NCBI RefSeq assembly: GCF_024171945.1
Contig: NZ_JAMTCR010000002.1
Location: 1,984,001 to 2,048,000 of the forward strand
DNA length: 64,000 nt
DNA from: Actinokineospora globicatena
GTDB taxonomy: Bacteria; Actinomycetota; Actinomycetes; Mycobacteriales; Pseudonocardiaceae
Reading direction: 5' to 3'
Part shown: piece after piece, positions 1 through 8,899 of the stretch
Layout of the letters: each line of letters begins with the position of its first letter
Numbering within the stretch: the stretch's first letter is position 1
Position numbers and translations under genes: made by a program
The notes under the pieces: generated by a model
What the model saw: only the letters and a program-made list of their open reading frames with translations
Databases searched by the model: none
Told to the model about the DNA's origin: nothing

Positions 1-1
1 T

Positions 2-1987
2 GTGAGCATGTTCTCCAGCGTTCTGATCGCCAACCGGGGCGAGATCGCCGTCCGGGTCATCACCACCCTGCGCCGGATGGGCATCCGGTCGGTGGCCGTC
101 TACAGCGACGCCGACGCGGGTGCCCGGCACGTGCGCGAGGCCGACGTGGCCGTGCGCATCGGGCCTGCCGCCGCGCGTGAGAGCTACCTGGCCATCGACA
201 AGGTCGTCGCGGCCGCGCTAGAGACCGGCGCGGAGGCGGTGCATCCGGGGTACGGGTTCCTCGCGGAGAACGTCGAGTTCGCGCGGGCTTGCGCCGCCGC
301 GGGCTTGGTCTTCATCGGCCCACCCGCGTCCGCCATCGACGCTATGGGCGACAAGATCCGGGCGAAGCTGACCGTTAGCGCTGCCGGGGTGCCTGTCGTT
401 CCTGGGCGTACCCAGCCAGGTATGTCTGACGACGACCTAGTGGACGCCGCGGAGGAGATCGGCTACCCGGTACTCCTCAAGCCGTCCGCGGGCGGTGGCG
501 GTAAGGGCATGCGGCTGGTCGAGGCGTCGGACGGGCTGCGCGCGGCCATCGAGTCCGCGCGGCGCGAGGCCCGCGGGTCCTTCGGCGACGAGACGCTGCT
601 GATCGAGCGGTTCGTGCTGCGGCCCCGGCACATCGAGATCCAGGTGCTCGCCGACTCCCACGGGCACGCGATCCACCTCGGCGAGCGCGAGTGCAGCCTC
701 CAGCGGCGGCACCAGAAGATCATCGAGGAAGCGCCGTCGCCACTGCTCGACGAGGCGACCCGGGCGCGGATGGGCGCGGCGGCGGTGGACGCGGCCAAGG
801 CCGTCGACTACAGCGGCGCGGGCACCGTCGAGTTCATCGTCTCCGCCGACCGGCCCGACGAGTTCTTCTTCATGGAGATGAACACCAGGCTCCAGGTCGA
901 GCACCCGGTCACCGAGCAGGTCACCGGCCTCGACCTGGTCGAACAGCAGATCCGGGTGGCGGCGGGGGAGCCGCTGGCGCTCGTGCAGGACGACGTGGTG
1001 CTGCGCGGGCACGCCGTCGAGGCCCGCGTGTACGCCGAGGACCCGAGCACCGGCTTCCTGCCCACCGGCGGGCGCGTGCTCGACGTGCGGTCGTCCGGGG
1101 CGGACTGGGCGCGGCTGGACTCCGGTCTGCTGCCCGGGTCGGTGGTCGGCTCCGACTACGACCCGATGCTGGCCAAGGTGATCACCTGGGGTGCCGACCG
1201 GGCGCAGGCCATCGACCGGCTCTCAGCGGCGCTGGGGTCGACGGCGGTGCTCGGCGTCGGCACGAACATCGCGTTCCTGAGGGCGTTGCTCGCCGACGCG
1301 GACGTGCGCGCGGGCAGGCTCGACACGCAGCTGGTGGAGCGCAGGCTCGACGAACTGACCAGGGCCGAGCCGGTGCCGGACGAGGTGTTCGCGGCGGCGG
1401 CGCTCGACGAGCTGCTCGCGTTGCAGCCCGCCGGTGGCGTCGTCGATCCGTGGTCGGTGCCCAGCGGGTGGCGGGTCGGCCGCCCCGCGCCGATCCCGTT
1501 CCGGCTGACCTGCGGCGACCGCGATGTGACCGTGTCGGTGACCGGGTCACCCGCCGCCGCGCGGGTCCAGGTCGGCGACGGGTCCGCTGTGGACGCGTCG
1601 GTGTCGCGTGTGGACGGCGAACTGCGGGTGACCCTCGGTGGTCGGAACCTGCGCTACGCCAGGGCGTTGGACGGCGACACGTTGTGGCTGGCGGCCGAGG
1701 GCCGCACCTGGGCGGTCGCCGAGCACTCCGCGCTCGAGGGCGCCGCGGCCACCGCGGCTGGCGGCGGCCCGATCACCAGCCCCATGCCCGGCACGGTGCT
1801 GGTGGTCAAGGTCTCGGCGGGTGAGCGGGTGGTCGCGGGCGCGCCGCTGCTGGTCGTCGAGGCGATGAAGATGGAGCACACGATCACCGCGAAGGTCGGT
1901 GGAGTCGTCTCCGAACTGCTGGTGCAGGCGGGCAACCAGGTCGCGCTGAACCAGACCCTTGCCGTGGTAACCCCATCGGAGGACTGA
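2..1987 (+). CDS. accA1: Biotin-containing acyl-CoA carboxylase alpha subunit, AccA1/methylcrotonyl-CoA carboxylase type
   Basis: The protein carries the biotin carboxylase and biotin carrier functions of an acyl-CoA carboxylase. In 661 residues it shows the ANRGEIA N-terminal motif (10-16), the ATP-grasp glycine-rich loop GGGGKGMR (about 164-171), [14 protein letters not shown] (about 292-305) and a C-terminal biotinyl domain with EAMKMEH, the biotin lysine being near residue 623. The overall sequence and the acyl-CoA dehydrogenase one base downstream match the AccA1-FadE19 arrangement of leucine breakdown, in which the substrate is 3-methylcrotonyl-CoA. That assignment is inferred from context. 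A propionyl/acetyl-CoA carboxylase subunit is the alternative. The GTG start lies at the window edge, so any upstream carboxyltransferase gene is not visible. Confidence 0.9.
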   Translation: MSMFSSVLIANRGEIAVRVITTLRRMGIRSVAVYSDADAGARHVREADVAVRIGPAAARESYLAIDKVVAAALETGAEAVHPGYGFLAENVEFARACAAAGLVFIGPPASAIDAMGDKIRAKLTVSAAGVPVVPGRTQPGMSDDDLVDAAEEIGYPVLLKPSAGGGGKGMRLVEASDGLRAAIESARREARGSFGDETLLIERFVLRPRHIEIQVLADSHGHAIHLGERECSLQRRHQKIIEEAPSPLLDEATRARMGAAAVDAAKAVDYSGAGTVEFIVSADRPDEFFFMEMNTRLQVEHPVTEQVTGLDLVEQQIRVAAGEPLALVQDDVVLRGHAVEARVYAEDPSTGFLPTGGRVLDVRSSGADWARLDSGLLPGSVVGSDYDPMLAKVITWGADRAQAIDRLSAALGSTAVLGVGTNIAFLRALLADADVRAGRLDTQLVERRLDELTRAEPVPDEVFAAAALDELLALQPAGGVVDPWSVPSGWRVGRPAPIPFRLTCGDRDVTVSVTGSPAAARVQVGDGSAVDASVSRVDGELRVTLGGRNLRYARALDGDTLWLAAEGRTWAVAEHSALEGAAATAAGGGPITSPMPGTVLVVKVSAGERVVAGAPLLVVEAMKMEHTITAKVGGVVSELLVQAGNQVALNQTLAVVTPSED

Positions 1988-1988
1988 C

Positions 1989-3143
1989 GTGATCGACCTG
2001 ACCCTGCCCGAGGAGCACGAGGCGCTGCGCAAGACCGTGCAGGAGTTCGCCCGCGAGGAGGTCGCCCCGGTCATCGGCGACTTCTACGAGCGGGAGGAGT
2101 TCCCGTACGGGATCGTCGCCAAGATGGGCGCCATGGGCCTGTTCGGCCTGCCCATCGCCGAGGAGCACGGCGGCATGGGCGGCGACTACTTCGCGCTGTG
2201 CCTGGCGCTGGAGGAACTCGCGCGCGTCGACTCCTCGGTCGCGATCACCCTGGAGGCCGGGGTCTCCCTCGGCGCCATGCCGCTGGCGCGCTTCGGCACC
2301 GACGAGCAGAAGGAGCGCTGGCTGCCCGCCCTCGCCGCCGGTGAGCGGCTCGGCGCGTTCGGCCTGACCGAACCGGGCGGCGGCTCCGACGCTGGCGCGA
2401 CCCGGACCACGGCCCGCCTCGAGGGCGGCGAGTGGGTGATCAACGGGTCGAAGGCGTTCATCACCAACTCCGGCACCGACATCACCTCGCACGTCACGGT
2501 CACCGCGGTGACCGGCGTGAAGGCCGACGGCCGCAAGGAGATCTCGACGATCATCGTCCCGGCGGGCACCCCCGGGTTCGCCGTGGGCAAGAAGTACTCC
2601 AAGGTCGGCTGGAACGCCTCGGACACCCACGAGCTCGCCTTCGACGACGTGCGGGTGCCGGAGGCGAACCTGCTCGGCGCGCGCGGCCGCGGGTACGCCC
2701 AGTTCCTGTCCACTTTGGACGAGGGCCGGGTGGCCATCGCCGCGCTGTCGGTCGGCCTGGCCCAGGGCTGCGTCGACGAGTCGCTCAAGTACGTGCACGA
2801 GCGCGAGGCCTTCGGCCGCAAGATCGGCGAGTACCAGGTCATCCAGTTCAAGATCGCCGACATGGAGACCCGGGTGCACACCGCCCGCCTCGCCTACTAC
2901 GCCGCCGCCGCCAAGATGCTGCGCGGCCAGCCCTTCAAGCGCGAGGCCGCCATCGCCAAGCTCGTCGCCTCCAACGCGGCCATGGACAACTCCCGCGACG
3001 CCACCCAGATCTTCGGCGGCTACGGCTTCATGAACGAGTTCCCCGTCGGCCGCTTCTACCGCGACGCCAAGATCCTGGAGATCGGCGAGGGCACCAGCGA
3101 GGTCCAGCGCATGCTCATCGCCCGCGAACTCGGCCTCCGCTAG
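1989..3143 (+). CDS. Acyl-CoA dehydrogenase, FadE19-like (short/branched-chain)
   Basis: A 384-residue flavin acyl-CoA dehydrogenase begins one base after the carboxylase stop, so the two genes are probably translationally coupled. Family signatures are visible: GLTEPGGGSDAGA (FAD/substrate contact, about 120-132), the REAFGRKIGEYQ helix, and a C-terminal GEGTSEVQR. The last motif puts a glutamate where short-chain dehydrogenases keep their catalytic base. With the biotin subunit upstream, a role in oxidation of branched short-chain acyl-CoA from leucine or isoleucine is likely. The exact substrate cannot be read from sequence. Confidence 0.93.
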   Translation: MIDLTLPEEHEALRKTVQEFAREEVAPVIGDFYEREEFPYGIVAKMGAMGLFGLPIAEEHGGMGGDYFALCLALEELARVDSSVAITLEAGVSLGAMPLARFGTDEQKERWLPALAAGERLGAFGLTEPGGGSDAGATRTTARLEGGEWVINGSKAFITNSGTDITSHVTVTAVTGVKADGRKEISTIIVPAGTPGFAVGKKYSKVGWNASDTHELAFDDVRVPEANLLGARGRGYAQFLSTLDEGRVAIAALSVGLAQGCVDESLKYVHEREAFGRKIGEYQVIQFKIADMETRVHTARLAYYAAAAKMLRGQPFKREAAIAKLVASNAAMDNSRDATQIFGGYGFMNEFPVGRFYRDAKILEIGEGTSEVQRMLIARELGLR

Positions 3144-3199
3144 CCGGTCCCAACCCGCTCGGGGGACACCTGCCCGGTCCCCCGAGCTAGGTTGTCCCG

Positions 3200-3595
3200 G
3201 TGGACGACCTCAAGACCTTCCGCGGCACCTGCCACGCACTGGCCCGCCGCACCACGGCGACGCATGTCGAGTTCCGTGTCGCTACCGGCGTCACTCCGAA
3301 CTTCCACGAGTGCGTTCTCACCTACCGCACCGAGACGATCGCCGTTGTCGCCACCCGCACGCACGCCTTCACCGCGGTCGCAAGGCCCACCGTTTCGCTT
3401 GACGCCGGGCCCTTGACCTTCGTCGATCACCCTGCCCTGCTCGCCGAACTGCGCTCGACCCCTTACCGCGCACTGTCGTTCGCCGAACTGGACGCCCCCT
3501 TCCGCGCCGAGGACTGGCCGCACGTCCTGCCATCCGACATCAAGTACTGGCACCCCACCACCGTCGGCGAAGCCCTCTTCAACCACTGGGACTAG
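3200..3595 (+). CDS. Hypothetical protein, 131 residues
   Basis: A small soluble protein with normal high-GC codon use. I do not recognise a domain. It starts at a GTG placed six bases after a TAGGTT hexamer (3188-3193), the pattern of a leaderless actinobacterial promoter, and there is no Shine-Dalgarno sequence. It ends four bases before the 3' end of the convergent acyl-CoA dehydrogenase gene. No membrane segment or signal peptide is seen. Confidence 0.75.
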   Translation: MDDLKTFRGTCHALARRTTATHVEFRVATGVTPNFHECVLTYRTETIAVVATRTHAFTAVARPTVSLDAGPLTFVDHPALLAELRSTPYRALSFAELDAPFRAEDWPHVLPSDIKYWHPTTVGEALFNHWD

Positions 3596-3599
3596 GCCC

Positions 3600-4793
3600 T
3601 CACTTCAGTTCAGTGGACGACTTCCCGAGCAGGCGGCGGGCGACGATCAGCTGCTGGATCTGCTGGGTGCCTTCGAAGATGTCGAGGATCTTGGAGTCGC
3701 GGGACCACTTCTCCAGCAGGGAGTTCTCGCTGTAGCCGAGGGAGCCGGTCAGCTCTACGCAGCGCAGGGTGATGTCGGTGGCGGTTCGGCCCGCTTTGGC
3801 CTTGGCCATGCTGGCCTGCAGGGAGTTGGGCTTGCGGTTGTCGGCCATCCACGCCGCTTGGAGGGACAGCAGGTAGGCGGCCTCCCAGTCGGCTTCCAGT
3901 TGGAGGTAGGTGGCGGCCGCGGCGGGTTGGGTGAGGGCGGGGCGGTCGTAGTCGATGGGGATGCCCGCCTCGGTGAGGATCCGGTGGGTCTCCTCCAGTG
4001 CGGCTCGGGCGACGCCGACGGCCATGGCGGCGACCAGCGGGCGGGTGTTGTCGAAGGTCTGCATGACCCCGGCGAAGCCCTGGATGTCGGGGCTGCCGAG
4101 GAGGTTGTCCTTGTGCACCCGGACGTCTTCCAGGCGGAAGTGCGCGGTGTCCGACGCGCGGATGCCGAGCTTGTGCTCCAGGCGCACCAGGGTGAAGCCG
4201 GGGGTGCCCCGGTCGACCACGAAGGACTTGATGGCGGCCTTGCCCCGCGAGCGGTCCAGGGTGGCCCACACGACGACGCAGTCGGCGCGCTCACCGGCGG
4301 TCACGAAGATCTTCTCGCCGTTGAGCACGTAGTGGTCGCCGTCGAGCACGGCGGTGGTGCGGATCGCGCCCGAGTCGGAGCCGGTGTCCGGTTCGGTGAT
4401 CGCCATCGCCGCCCACTTGCCCTGGTAGCGCGCTAGTTGCTCGTCGTTGGCCACGGAGGCGATCGCGGCGTTGCCCAAGCCCTGGCGCGGCATCGACAGC
4501 AGCAGGCCGACATCGCCCCAGCACATCTCGATGGTGCCGAGCAGCAGCCGCAGGTTCGCGCCGTTCTGGTTGCCCCCGGCCTGGGCGCCACCCCGCCGCA
4601 CACCACCGGCACCCGCGCCGCCGCCGGACGCGGCCAGCCCGTCGAGCAGCGCGGCGAGCATGTCCAGTTCCCTGGGGTAGGTGTGCTCGGCCTGGTCGTA
4701 CTTGCGCGAGTGCGGGCGGAAGAACTCCGCAGCCGCCTGGTGGGCTTGGTCGACCAGTTGGGCGAACTTGGCCGGGACGTCAAGGTTGATCAT
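3600..4793 (-). CDS. Acyl-CoA dehydrogenase, FadE23-like
   Basis: A 397-residue acyl-CoA dehydrogenase with AITEPDTGSDSGA (flavin/substrate loop) and IFEGTQQIQQ near the C-terminus, which retains the catalytic glutamate. The N-terminus (INLDVPAKFAQLVDQ) resembles mycobacterial FadE23. Residues about 55-78 form an unusual Gly/Ala-rich insertion. It follows the second dehydrogenase gene by 19 bases, behind a strong GGAGGAG ribosome site, so the two are one operon. In such pairs the proteins usually form a mixed enzyme. The two-subunit reading here is an inference from this gene keeping, and its partner lacking, the C-terminal glutamate motif. Confidence 0.9.
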   Translation of the reverse strand: MINLDVPAKFAQLVDQAHQAAAEFFRPHSRKYDQAEHTYPRELDMLAALLDGLAASGGGAGAGGVRRGGAQAGGNQNGANLRLLLGTIEMCWGDVGLLLSMPRQGLGNAAIASVANDEQLARYQGKWAAMAITEPDTGSDSGAIRTTAVLDGDHYVLNGEKIFVTAGERADCVVVWATLDRSRGKAAIKSFVVDRGTPGFTLVRLEHKLGIRASDTAHFRLEDVRVHKDNLLGSPDIQGFAGVMQTFDNTRPLVAAMAVGVARAALEETHRILTEAGIPIDYDRPALTQPAAAATYLQLEADWEAAYLLSLQAAWMADNRKPNSLQASMAKAKAGRTATDITLRCVELTGSLGYSENSLLEKWSRDSKILDIFEGTQQIQQLIVARRLLGKSSTELK

Positions 4794-4812
4794 CGCGTGC
4801 TCCTCCGCGCCC

Positions 4813-6141
4813 TCAGACGAGGACGATCCCCTCGGCCAGCCCGACCGCGCGCAGGTCGCGGTACCAGCGCTCCACCGGGTGCTCCTTCACGAAACCGTGC
4901 CCACCGAGCAGTTGCACGCCGTCGTTGCCGATCCGCATGCCCTGCTCCGCGCACAACCGGCGCGCCAGCCCCGCCTCCCGCGCGTACGGCTTGCCCTGCT
5001 CGGCCCGAGCCGCCGCCCGGTAGGTCAGCAACCGCATGCCTTCCAGCTCGATGCCGATGTCGGCCACCTTGAACGCGACGCCCTGCCGGTGGCTGACCGG
5101 CTCCCCGAACGCCTCGCGGTTGTTCACGTACGGGATCACGTAGTCCAGCACGGCCTGCGCGGTGCCGACAGCCAAGGCGCACCAACCGATCCGCGCCAGC
5201 CGGACGCACTCGGCGTACACCTCCGCCTTGCCGCCACCCAGCAACGCCGCCGCCGGGACCGTCACCTGGTCGAGCCGCACCTTCCCCATTCCCGCCGCGC
5301 GCAACCCCATCCCGGGGTCGGACTCCACCGACACGCCGGAGCTCCGGGATTCCACAATGAACAGTGCGGGCCCACGACCGTCCACATCGGCCGCGACGAC
5401 GAACAGCTCTGCCTCCGCCGCGCGCGGGACCATCGACTTCACGCCGTCGAGCACGAACCCGCTCGGCGTCCGGTATGCCTTGGTGCGCAGGGAGAACGGG
5501 TCGAACAGCGCGCGCGGTTCCTGGACCACCAACGCCGCGGCGGGCACGTTGTCCCCGACGAACGACGGCAGGTAGGTCGCTTGCTGCTCCGCGTCGCCCC
5601 ACAGCACGAGCGCCGTGCTCACCGCCGACGGTGCCAGGCACGCCACGGCCAACCCCATGTCACCCTGCGCCATCGCCTCGGCGACCAAGACGTTCGTCAC
5701 CGCTGACCGCTCGTCGCCGACCCCGCCGAGCGCCTCCGGCACCCCGACCAGGGTCACCCCCATGTCGGCGATCGTGCGCAGGACGGTCGCGGGCGCCGCG
5801 CACCGGGCGTCGGCCTCGACCGCGGCCGGGCGCAGTCGCTCCGCGGCGAACTCGGCCACCGTCTCCCGGATCATCGCCTGGTCCTCGGTGGGAGTCAGGT
5901 CGAACAGGCCGGGGTCGCCGCTGGGCTTCGGACGTTGCGGCGCAGCTAGCTTGCGCGCGCTCGTGAACGCCCGGCCAGCGGCGCCTGCAGCGGTGAAGCC
6001 ACCCTTTGTCGCCTGGTAGACCCCGCGCTCCACCGGCTTGCGCAACCCGAGCCGGTCCAGGACAACGGTGCCTGCCAGCCGGTTCAGCACGGCCAACGCC
6101 GCGCCCATGGCATCGCGCCTGGGTTGATCGCTGCCCGCCAT
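4813..6141 (-). CDS. Acyl-CoA dehydrogenase, FadE24-like partner subunit
   Basis: A 442-residue acyl-CoA dehydrogenase family protein with an N-terminal extension of about 75 residues (LNRLAGTVVLDRLGLRKPVER, then ATKGGFTAAGAAGRA) typical of FadE24-like proteins, followed by the dehydrogenase fold with LLGGHGFVKEHPVERWYRDLR. The C-terminus stops at GLAEGIVLV without the E-G-T catalytic motif of its neighbour, which suggests a structural half of a heteromeric enzyme. It is first in the operon, with a GAGGAG ribosome site at good spacing. A perfect palindrome upstream probably controls it. Confidence 0.88.
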   Translation of the reverse strand: MAGSDQPRRDAMGAALAVLNRLAGTVVLDRLGLRKPVERGVYQATKGGFTAAGAAGRAFTSARKLAAPQRPKPSGDPGLFDLTPTEDQAMIRETVAEFAAERLRPAAVEADARCAAPATVLRTIADMGVTLVGVPEALGGVGDERSAVTNVLVAEAMAQGDMGLAVACLAPSAVSTALVLWGDAEQQATYLPSFVGDNVPAAALVVQEPRALFDPFSLRTKAYRTPSGFVLDGVKSMVPRAAEAELFVVAADVDGRGPALFIVESRSSGVSVESDPGMGLRAAGMGKVRLDQVTVPAAALLGGGKAEVYAECVRLARIGWCALAVGTAQAVLDYVIPYVNNREAFGEPVSHRQGVAFKVADIGIELEGMRLLTYRAAARAEQGKPYAREAGLARRLCAEQGMRIGNDGVQLLGGHGFVKEHPVERWYRDLRAVGLAEGIVLV

Positions 6142-6193
6142 CGCGCTCCTCGTGCTCGCCGCTCGCGGGGAGCCCGTGCCTACCCCGCAGTAC

Positions 6194-6207
6194 CTACTCT
6201 AGAGTAG
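6194..6207. promoter_or_regulatory. Perfect 14-bp palindrome upstream of the FadE24/FadE23-like operon
   Basis: CTACTCTAGAGTAG is its own reverse complement and lies about 55 bases upstream of the minus-strand dehydrogenase start. It contains TACTCT in the minus direction, which could serve as a -10 hexamer, so a repressor bound here would block the promoter. The same region lies beyond the 3' end of the 2-hydroxyacid dehydrogenase gene. The binding protein is unknown; TetR-type regulators of fatty-acid genes are plausible. Confidence 0.55.
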
Positions 6208-6222
6208 CAACGGTGCGGCCGA

Positions 6223-7179
6223 CTAGCGCGACTTGTCCACCACGTTGGCCAGCGGTAACCCGGCCGCGTACCGCTCCAGGTTCTCGGCGAACCGGCGGAC
6301 CAGTTCCTCCCGCCTGCCCGCGACGTCGCCGGACAGGTGCGGGGAGATCAGCACGTTCGGCATCCCCCACAGCGGCGAGCTCGGCGCCAGCGGCTCGTCG
6401 GCGAACACGTCGAACGCCGCGCCCGCCAGCCGCCCGGAGTCCAGCGCGTCGACCAGGTCGGCGGTGATCACCAGCCCGGCCCGGCTGATGTTGACCAGCC
6501 GCGCGGTCGGGCGCACCACGCGCAGCAGCTCGGCGTCCACCAGGCCCGAGGTCTGCGGGGAGAGCGCCACCGCCAGGATGATCCAGTCGTGCTCGGCGAC
6601 CGCTGCTCTCAGCTGCGACATCGGCTGCACATCACCCAGGTCAGGGTCACCCGTGCGGGCGGTGGGACCGATGGCGTTGACGGTCACCCCGACCGCGCCC
6701 AGCTTGCGCCCGATGGCCCGCGCTATCGGCCCGGTGCCCACCACCAGCGCGCGCGACCCGGCCACCCGCTCGGTCTGCCGGTGCTGCCACCGGCGCCGCT
6801 GCTGGTCGCGCAGCGTGGTCGGCAGGTGCTTGGCGAAGGCCAGCAGCAGGCCGAGCACGTACTCGGCCATCGGCTCGTCGAAGACGCCGGTCGCGTTGGT
6901 GAGGGTGACGTCGCTGCCGCGCAGGGCGGGGAACAGCAGGTGCCCGACCGCGGGGCTGGCGACGTGCACCCAGCGCAGCGCGTCGGCGGCGGGCCAGACG
7001 CGCTGCAGGGCGGTCGTGCGGGTGTCCCAGACGAACAGGACGTCGGCGCCGTCGAGCGCGCCGCCGAGCCGGTCGGCGGTCGTGCGCCGCACGGTGGCGA
7101 CGGCCTCGACCCGGGTGAGGTCGGGCGGCCGGTCGGTGCCGTGCAGGACCACGACGGTCGGCCGTGGGCGGGTGTCCAT
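6223..7179 (-). CDS. D-isomer-specific 2-hydroxyacid dehydrogenase family protein
   Basis: A 318-residue NAD(P)-dependent dehydrogenase. The Rossmann part has a GTGPIARAIG dinucleotide motif, and the catalytic triad of the family is present: arginine in NISRAGLV, glutamate in FADEPL and histidine in ISPHLSGD. I chose the ATG at 7179 rather than an upstream frame extension because GGGGAG sits about ten bases before it. The natural substrate is not evident; this subgroup acts on glyoxylate, hydroxypyruvate or other 2-ketoacids. Confidence 0.88.
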   Translation of the reverse strand: MDTRPRPTVVVLHGTDRPPDLTRVEAVATVRRTTADRLGGALDGADVLFVWDTRTTALQRVWPAADALRWVHVASPAVGHLLFPALRGSDVTLTNATGVFDEPMAEYVLGLLLAFAKHLPTTLRDQQRRRWQHRQTERVAGSRALVVGTGPIARAIGRKLGAVGVTVNAIGPTARTGDPDLGDVQPMSQLRAAVAEHDWIILAVALSPQTSGLVDAELLRVVRPTARLVNISRAGLVITADLVDALDSGRLAGAAFDVFADEPLAPSSPLWGMPNVLISPHLSGDVAGRREELVRRFAENLERYAAGLPLANVVDKSR

Positions 7180-7327
7180 ACGAGTGGGGCTCCCCGTTCG
7201 GGTGATGGCCGTGGCCAGACAAGCAGGCAACGCTAGGAACCGGTCGGGCGGGTGTCAAACCACCGGCTGATACCGCATTCTCCCAGGTCAGCACGGGTGT
7301 CTGCCACGGTAGGGGGATACCTTCAGT

Positions 7328-7403
7328 GGATCATGCTCGTTTCTGTATGCCTAGTCTTACTCCATTCGTGAGAATGAGTACACGAACGGAGTAAGCATGA
7401 TCC
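7328..7403. repeat. Long imperfect inverted repeat in a 0.55-0.7 kb non-coding stretch
   Basis: Two nested inverted repeats share their right arm region. CTTACTCCATTCGTG (7356-7370) faces CACGAACGGAGTAAG (7381-7395) with one mismatch, and GGATCATGCT (7328-7337) faces AGCATGATCC (7394-7403) perfectly. The composition is AT-richer than the surroundings. It could be an operator cluster, an RNA hairpin or a remnant recombination site. The rest of 7180-7864, between the dehydrogenase and sigma-factor genes, contains no gene I can support. Confidence 0.6.
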
Positions 7404-7864
7404 TTACTCTCGGGTACCGCCCGGCGCCGAGATGGATCAAGGTTGCCTGGCCAGCGAGAAAACGACCCCCCGAAGGTGGTTCCCGGATCGGGTCAACGTC
7501 GCTACAGTACGTCCCACCTGGGGATATCCCGAGCCGCACGGACCATGCACCGAAGTGACCCAGACCACTGACCAGGGGCATGGCGGACCGGGCTGTCCGT
7601 GAACCGGGGTCCAACCACGGGCCGGATAGGGTCGTTGTGCCCTTCCGGCTGTGAGGTTGAATACGAAAACATCCCCCGTATGCAGCAGCGATACCCCTGG
7701 TGCACAGTCAGCGCCCCGGCTACCATCACTCTGCGTCAGGGCCACCATCGCATCCGACTGTCAAGCGGGTGGATGGGACGGTGAGCCGGGACACCAACGC
7801 CGTTCCGGACCTCGACGGCGTACCTCCTGCTTTAACCGGTGCGCCGCAACATCTGGGGGCTCAT

Positions 7865-8539
7865 GTGAGTGCGACAGCTTCCTCGTCCGTGTCTGAAACG
7901 GCCCCGGCGCAGCTTCCGGTTGCCCAGCCCGCCGCCACCAGGACCCCGGGGACCGACGCCGTGTTCGCCCGTTTGAAGAGCTCGGCCTTCCACGAACTGG
8001 TCGCCGCCTCGCTCGACGGTGACCAGGAGGCCATCGGCACCCTGTTCACCTGGATCAACCCGGCCATCACGCGCTACTGCCGCGCCCGCATCGGCCGCAC
8101 CGGCTCCGCGTTCTCCTCCGCCGACGACGTCGCCCAGGAGATCCTGCTCGCCGTCCTCGGTGCCCTCCCACGGTACTCCGACGACAAGGAGTCGTTCCTG
8201 CCGTTCGTGTACGGCATCGCCTCCCACAAGGTCGCCGACTACTACCGCCGCTCCGGCCGCGACCGCTCCGACCCCGTCGCCGACGTCCCCGACACCGTGG
8301 ACCACAGCCTCGGCCCGGAGCAGGTCACGCTGCGCGCCGAGATGCGCTCCCGCCTCGCGGGCCTGCTCGACACCCTGGCCCCCCGCCAGCGCGAGATCCT
8401 GGTCCTGCGCCTGGTCGTCGGCCTCTCCGCCCAGGAGACCGCCGCCGCCATCGGCCTCACCGCCACCGCGGTCCGCGTCGCCCAGCACCGAGCCCTCACC
8501 CGCCTGCGCGGCAGCCTCACCGCCACCGACTGGCTGTAA
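7865..8539 (+). CDS. shbA: ECF sigma factor, ShbA/SigD-like
   Basis: An RNA polymerase sigma factor with region 2 (DDVAQEILLAVLGALPRY...FVYGIASHKVADYYRR) and region 4 (LDTLAPRQREILVLRLVVGLSAQETAAAIGLT...VAQHRALTRLR). The sequence resembles ShbA of Streptomyces and SigD of mycobacteria. ShbA directs transcription of the principal sigma factor gene; whether this one does is an inference. I placed the start at GTG 7865, behind GGGGG with five-base spacing. In-frame alternatives are GTG 7781 and ATG 7700. No anti-sigma gene is adjacent. A strong hairpin terminator follows. Confidence 0.87.
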   Translation: MSATASSSVSETAPAQLPVAQPAATRTPGTDAVFARLKSSAFHELVAASLDGDQEAIGTLFTWINPAITRYCRARIGRTGSAFSSADDVAQEILLAVLGALPRYSDDKESFLPFVYGIASHKVADYYRRSGRDRSDPVADVPDTVDHSLGPEQVTLRAEMRSRLAGLLDTLAPRQREILVLRLVVGLSAQETAAAIGLTATAVRVAQHRALTRLRGSLTATDWL

Positions 8540-8563
8540 GCCCCCAAGCCTTCTCACCACAGG

Positions 8564-8597
8564 CCGCTGGGTCGCGTTGTGTGCCGCGACCCAGCGG
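8564..8597 (+). terminator. Hairpin terminator after the sigma factor gene
   Basis: A perfect 13-base-pair stem, CCGCTGGGTCGCG with CGCGACCCAGCGG and an eight-base loop, begins 24 bases after the stop codon. There is no T-tract, as is common in actinobacteria. Confidence 0.75.
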
Positions 8598-8793
8598 TCG
8601 CTGGTTTTCCCGGCCCAGCCGCCGCAAGTCCTGATCGTCCGGCCACACCGCACCGCCGTCGAGCGATCTCCAACCCCGGCGGCGAGCCCGCTCCGCCGCC
8701 GACCTCCGGCCGCACGGCAGACCCCACCCACCCGGGGGCCACCCACACTCAGCCTGCCGTTTTCCGGCCGCTGTCAAGGGGTGACCAGGGTGG

Positions 8794-8822
8794 TTGTGGA
8801 CAAGTCGAGCCCTTGTGGACAA
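8794..8822. promoter_or_regulatory. Pair of DnaA-box-like sites
   Basis: TTGTGGACAA occurs at 8794-8803 and again at 8813-8822, 19 bases apart (nearly two helical turns). Each contains TTGTCCACA on one strand, the DnaA box form preferred in Streptomyces. They lie in the 360-base non-coding stretch between the convergent sigma-factor and methyltransferase genes, which otherwise holds only the terminator. No replication gene is nearby, so DnaA titration or regulation is more likely than an origin. Confidence 0.45.
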
Positions 8823-8899
8823 CTCCCCGCGAATCCCGCCGTGGGCCACAGTGGATCGGGCGTGCGGCTCTGGCGGCCGAACGGGAGCGAGCGCCGGGG

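Noticed and set aside
8794..8822. Chromosomal origin of replication
   Set aside because: Only two DnaA-like sites and no dnaA, dnaN or AT-rich unwinding region nearby.
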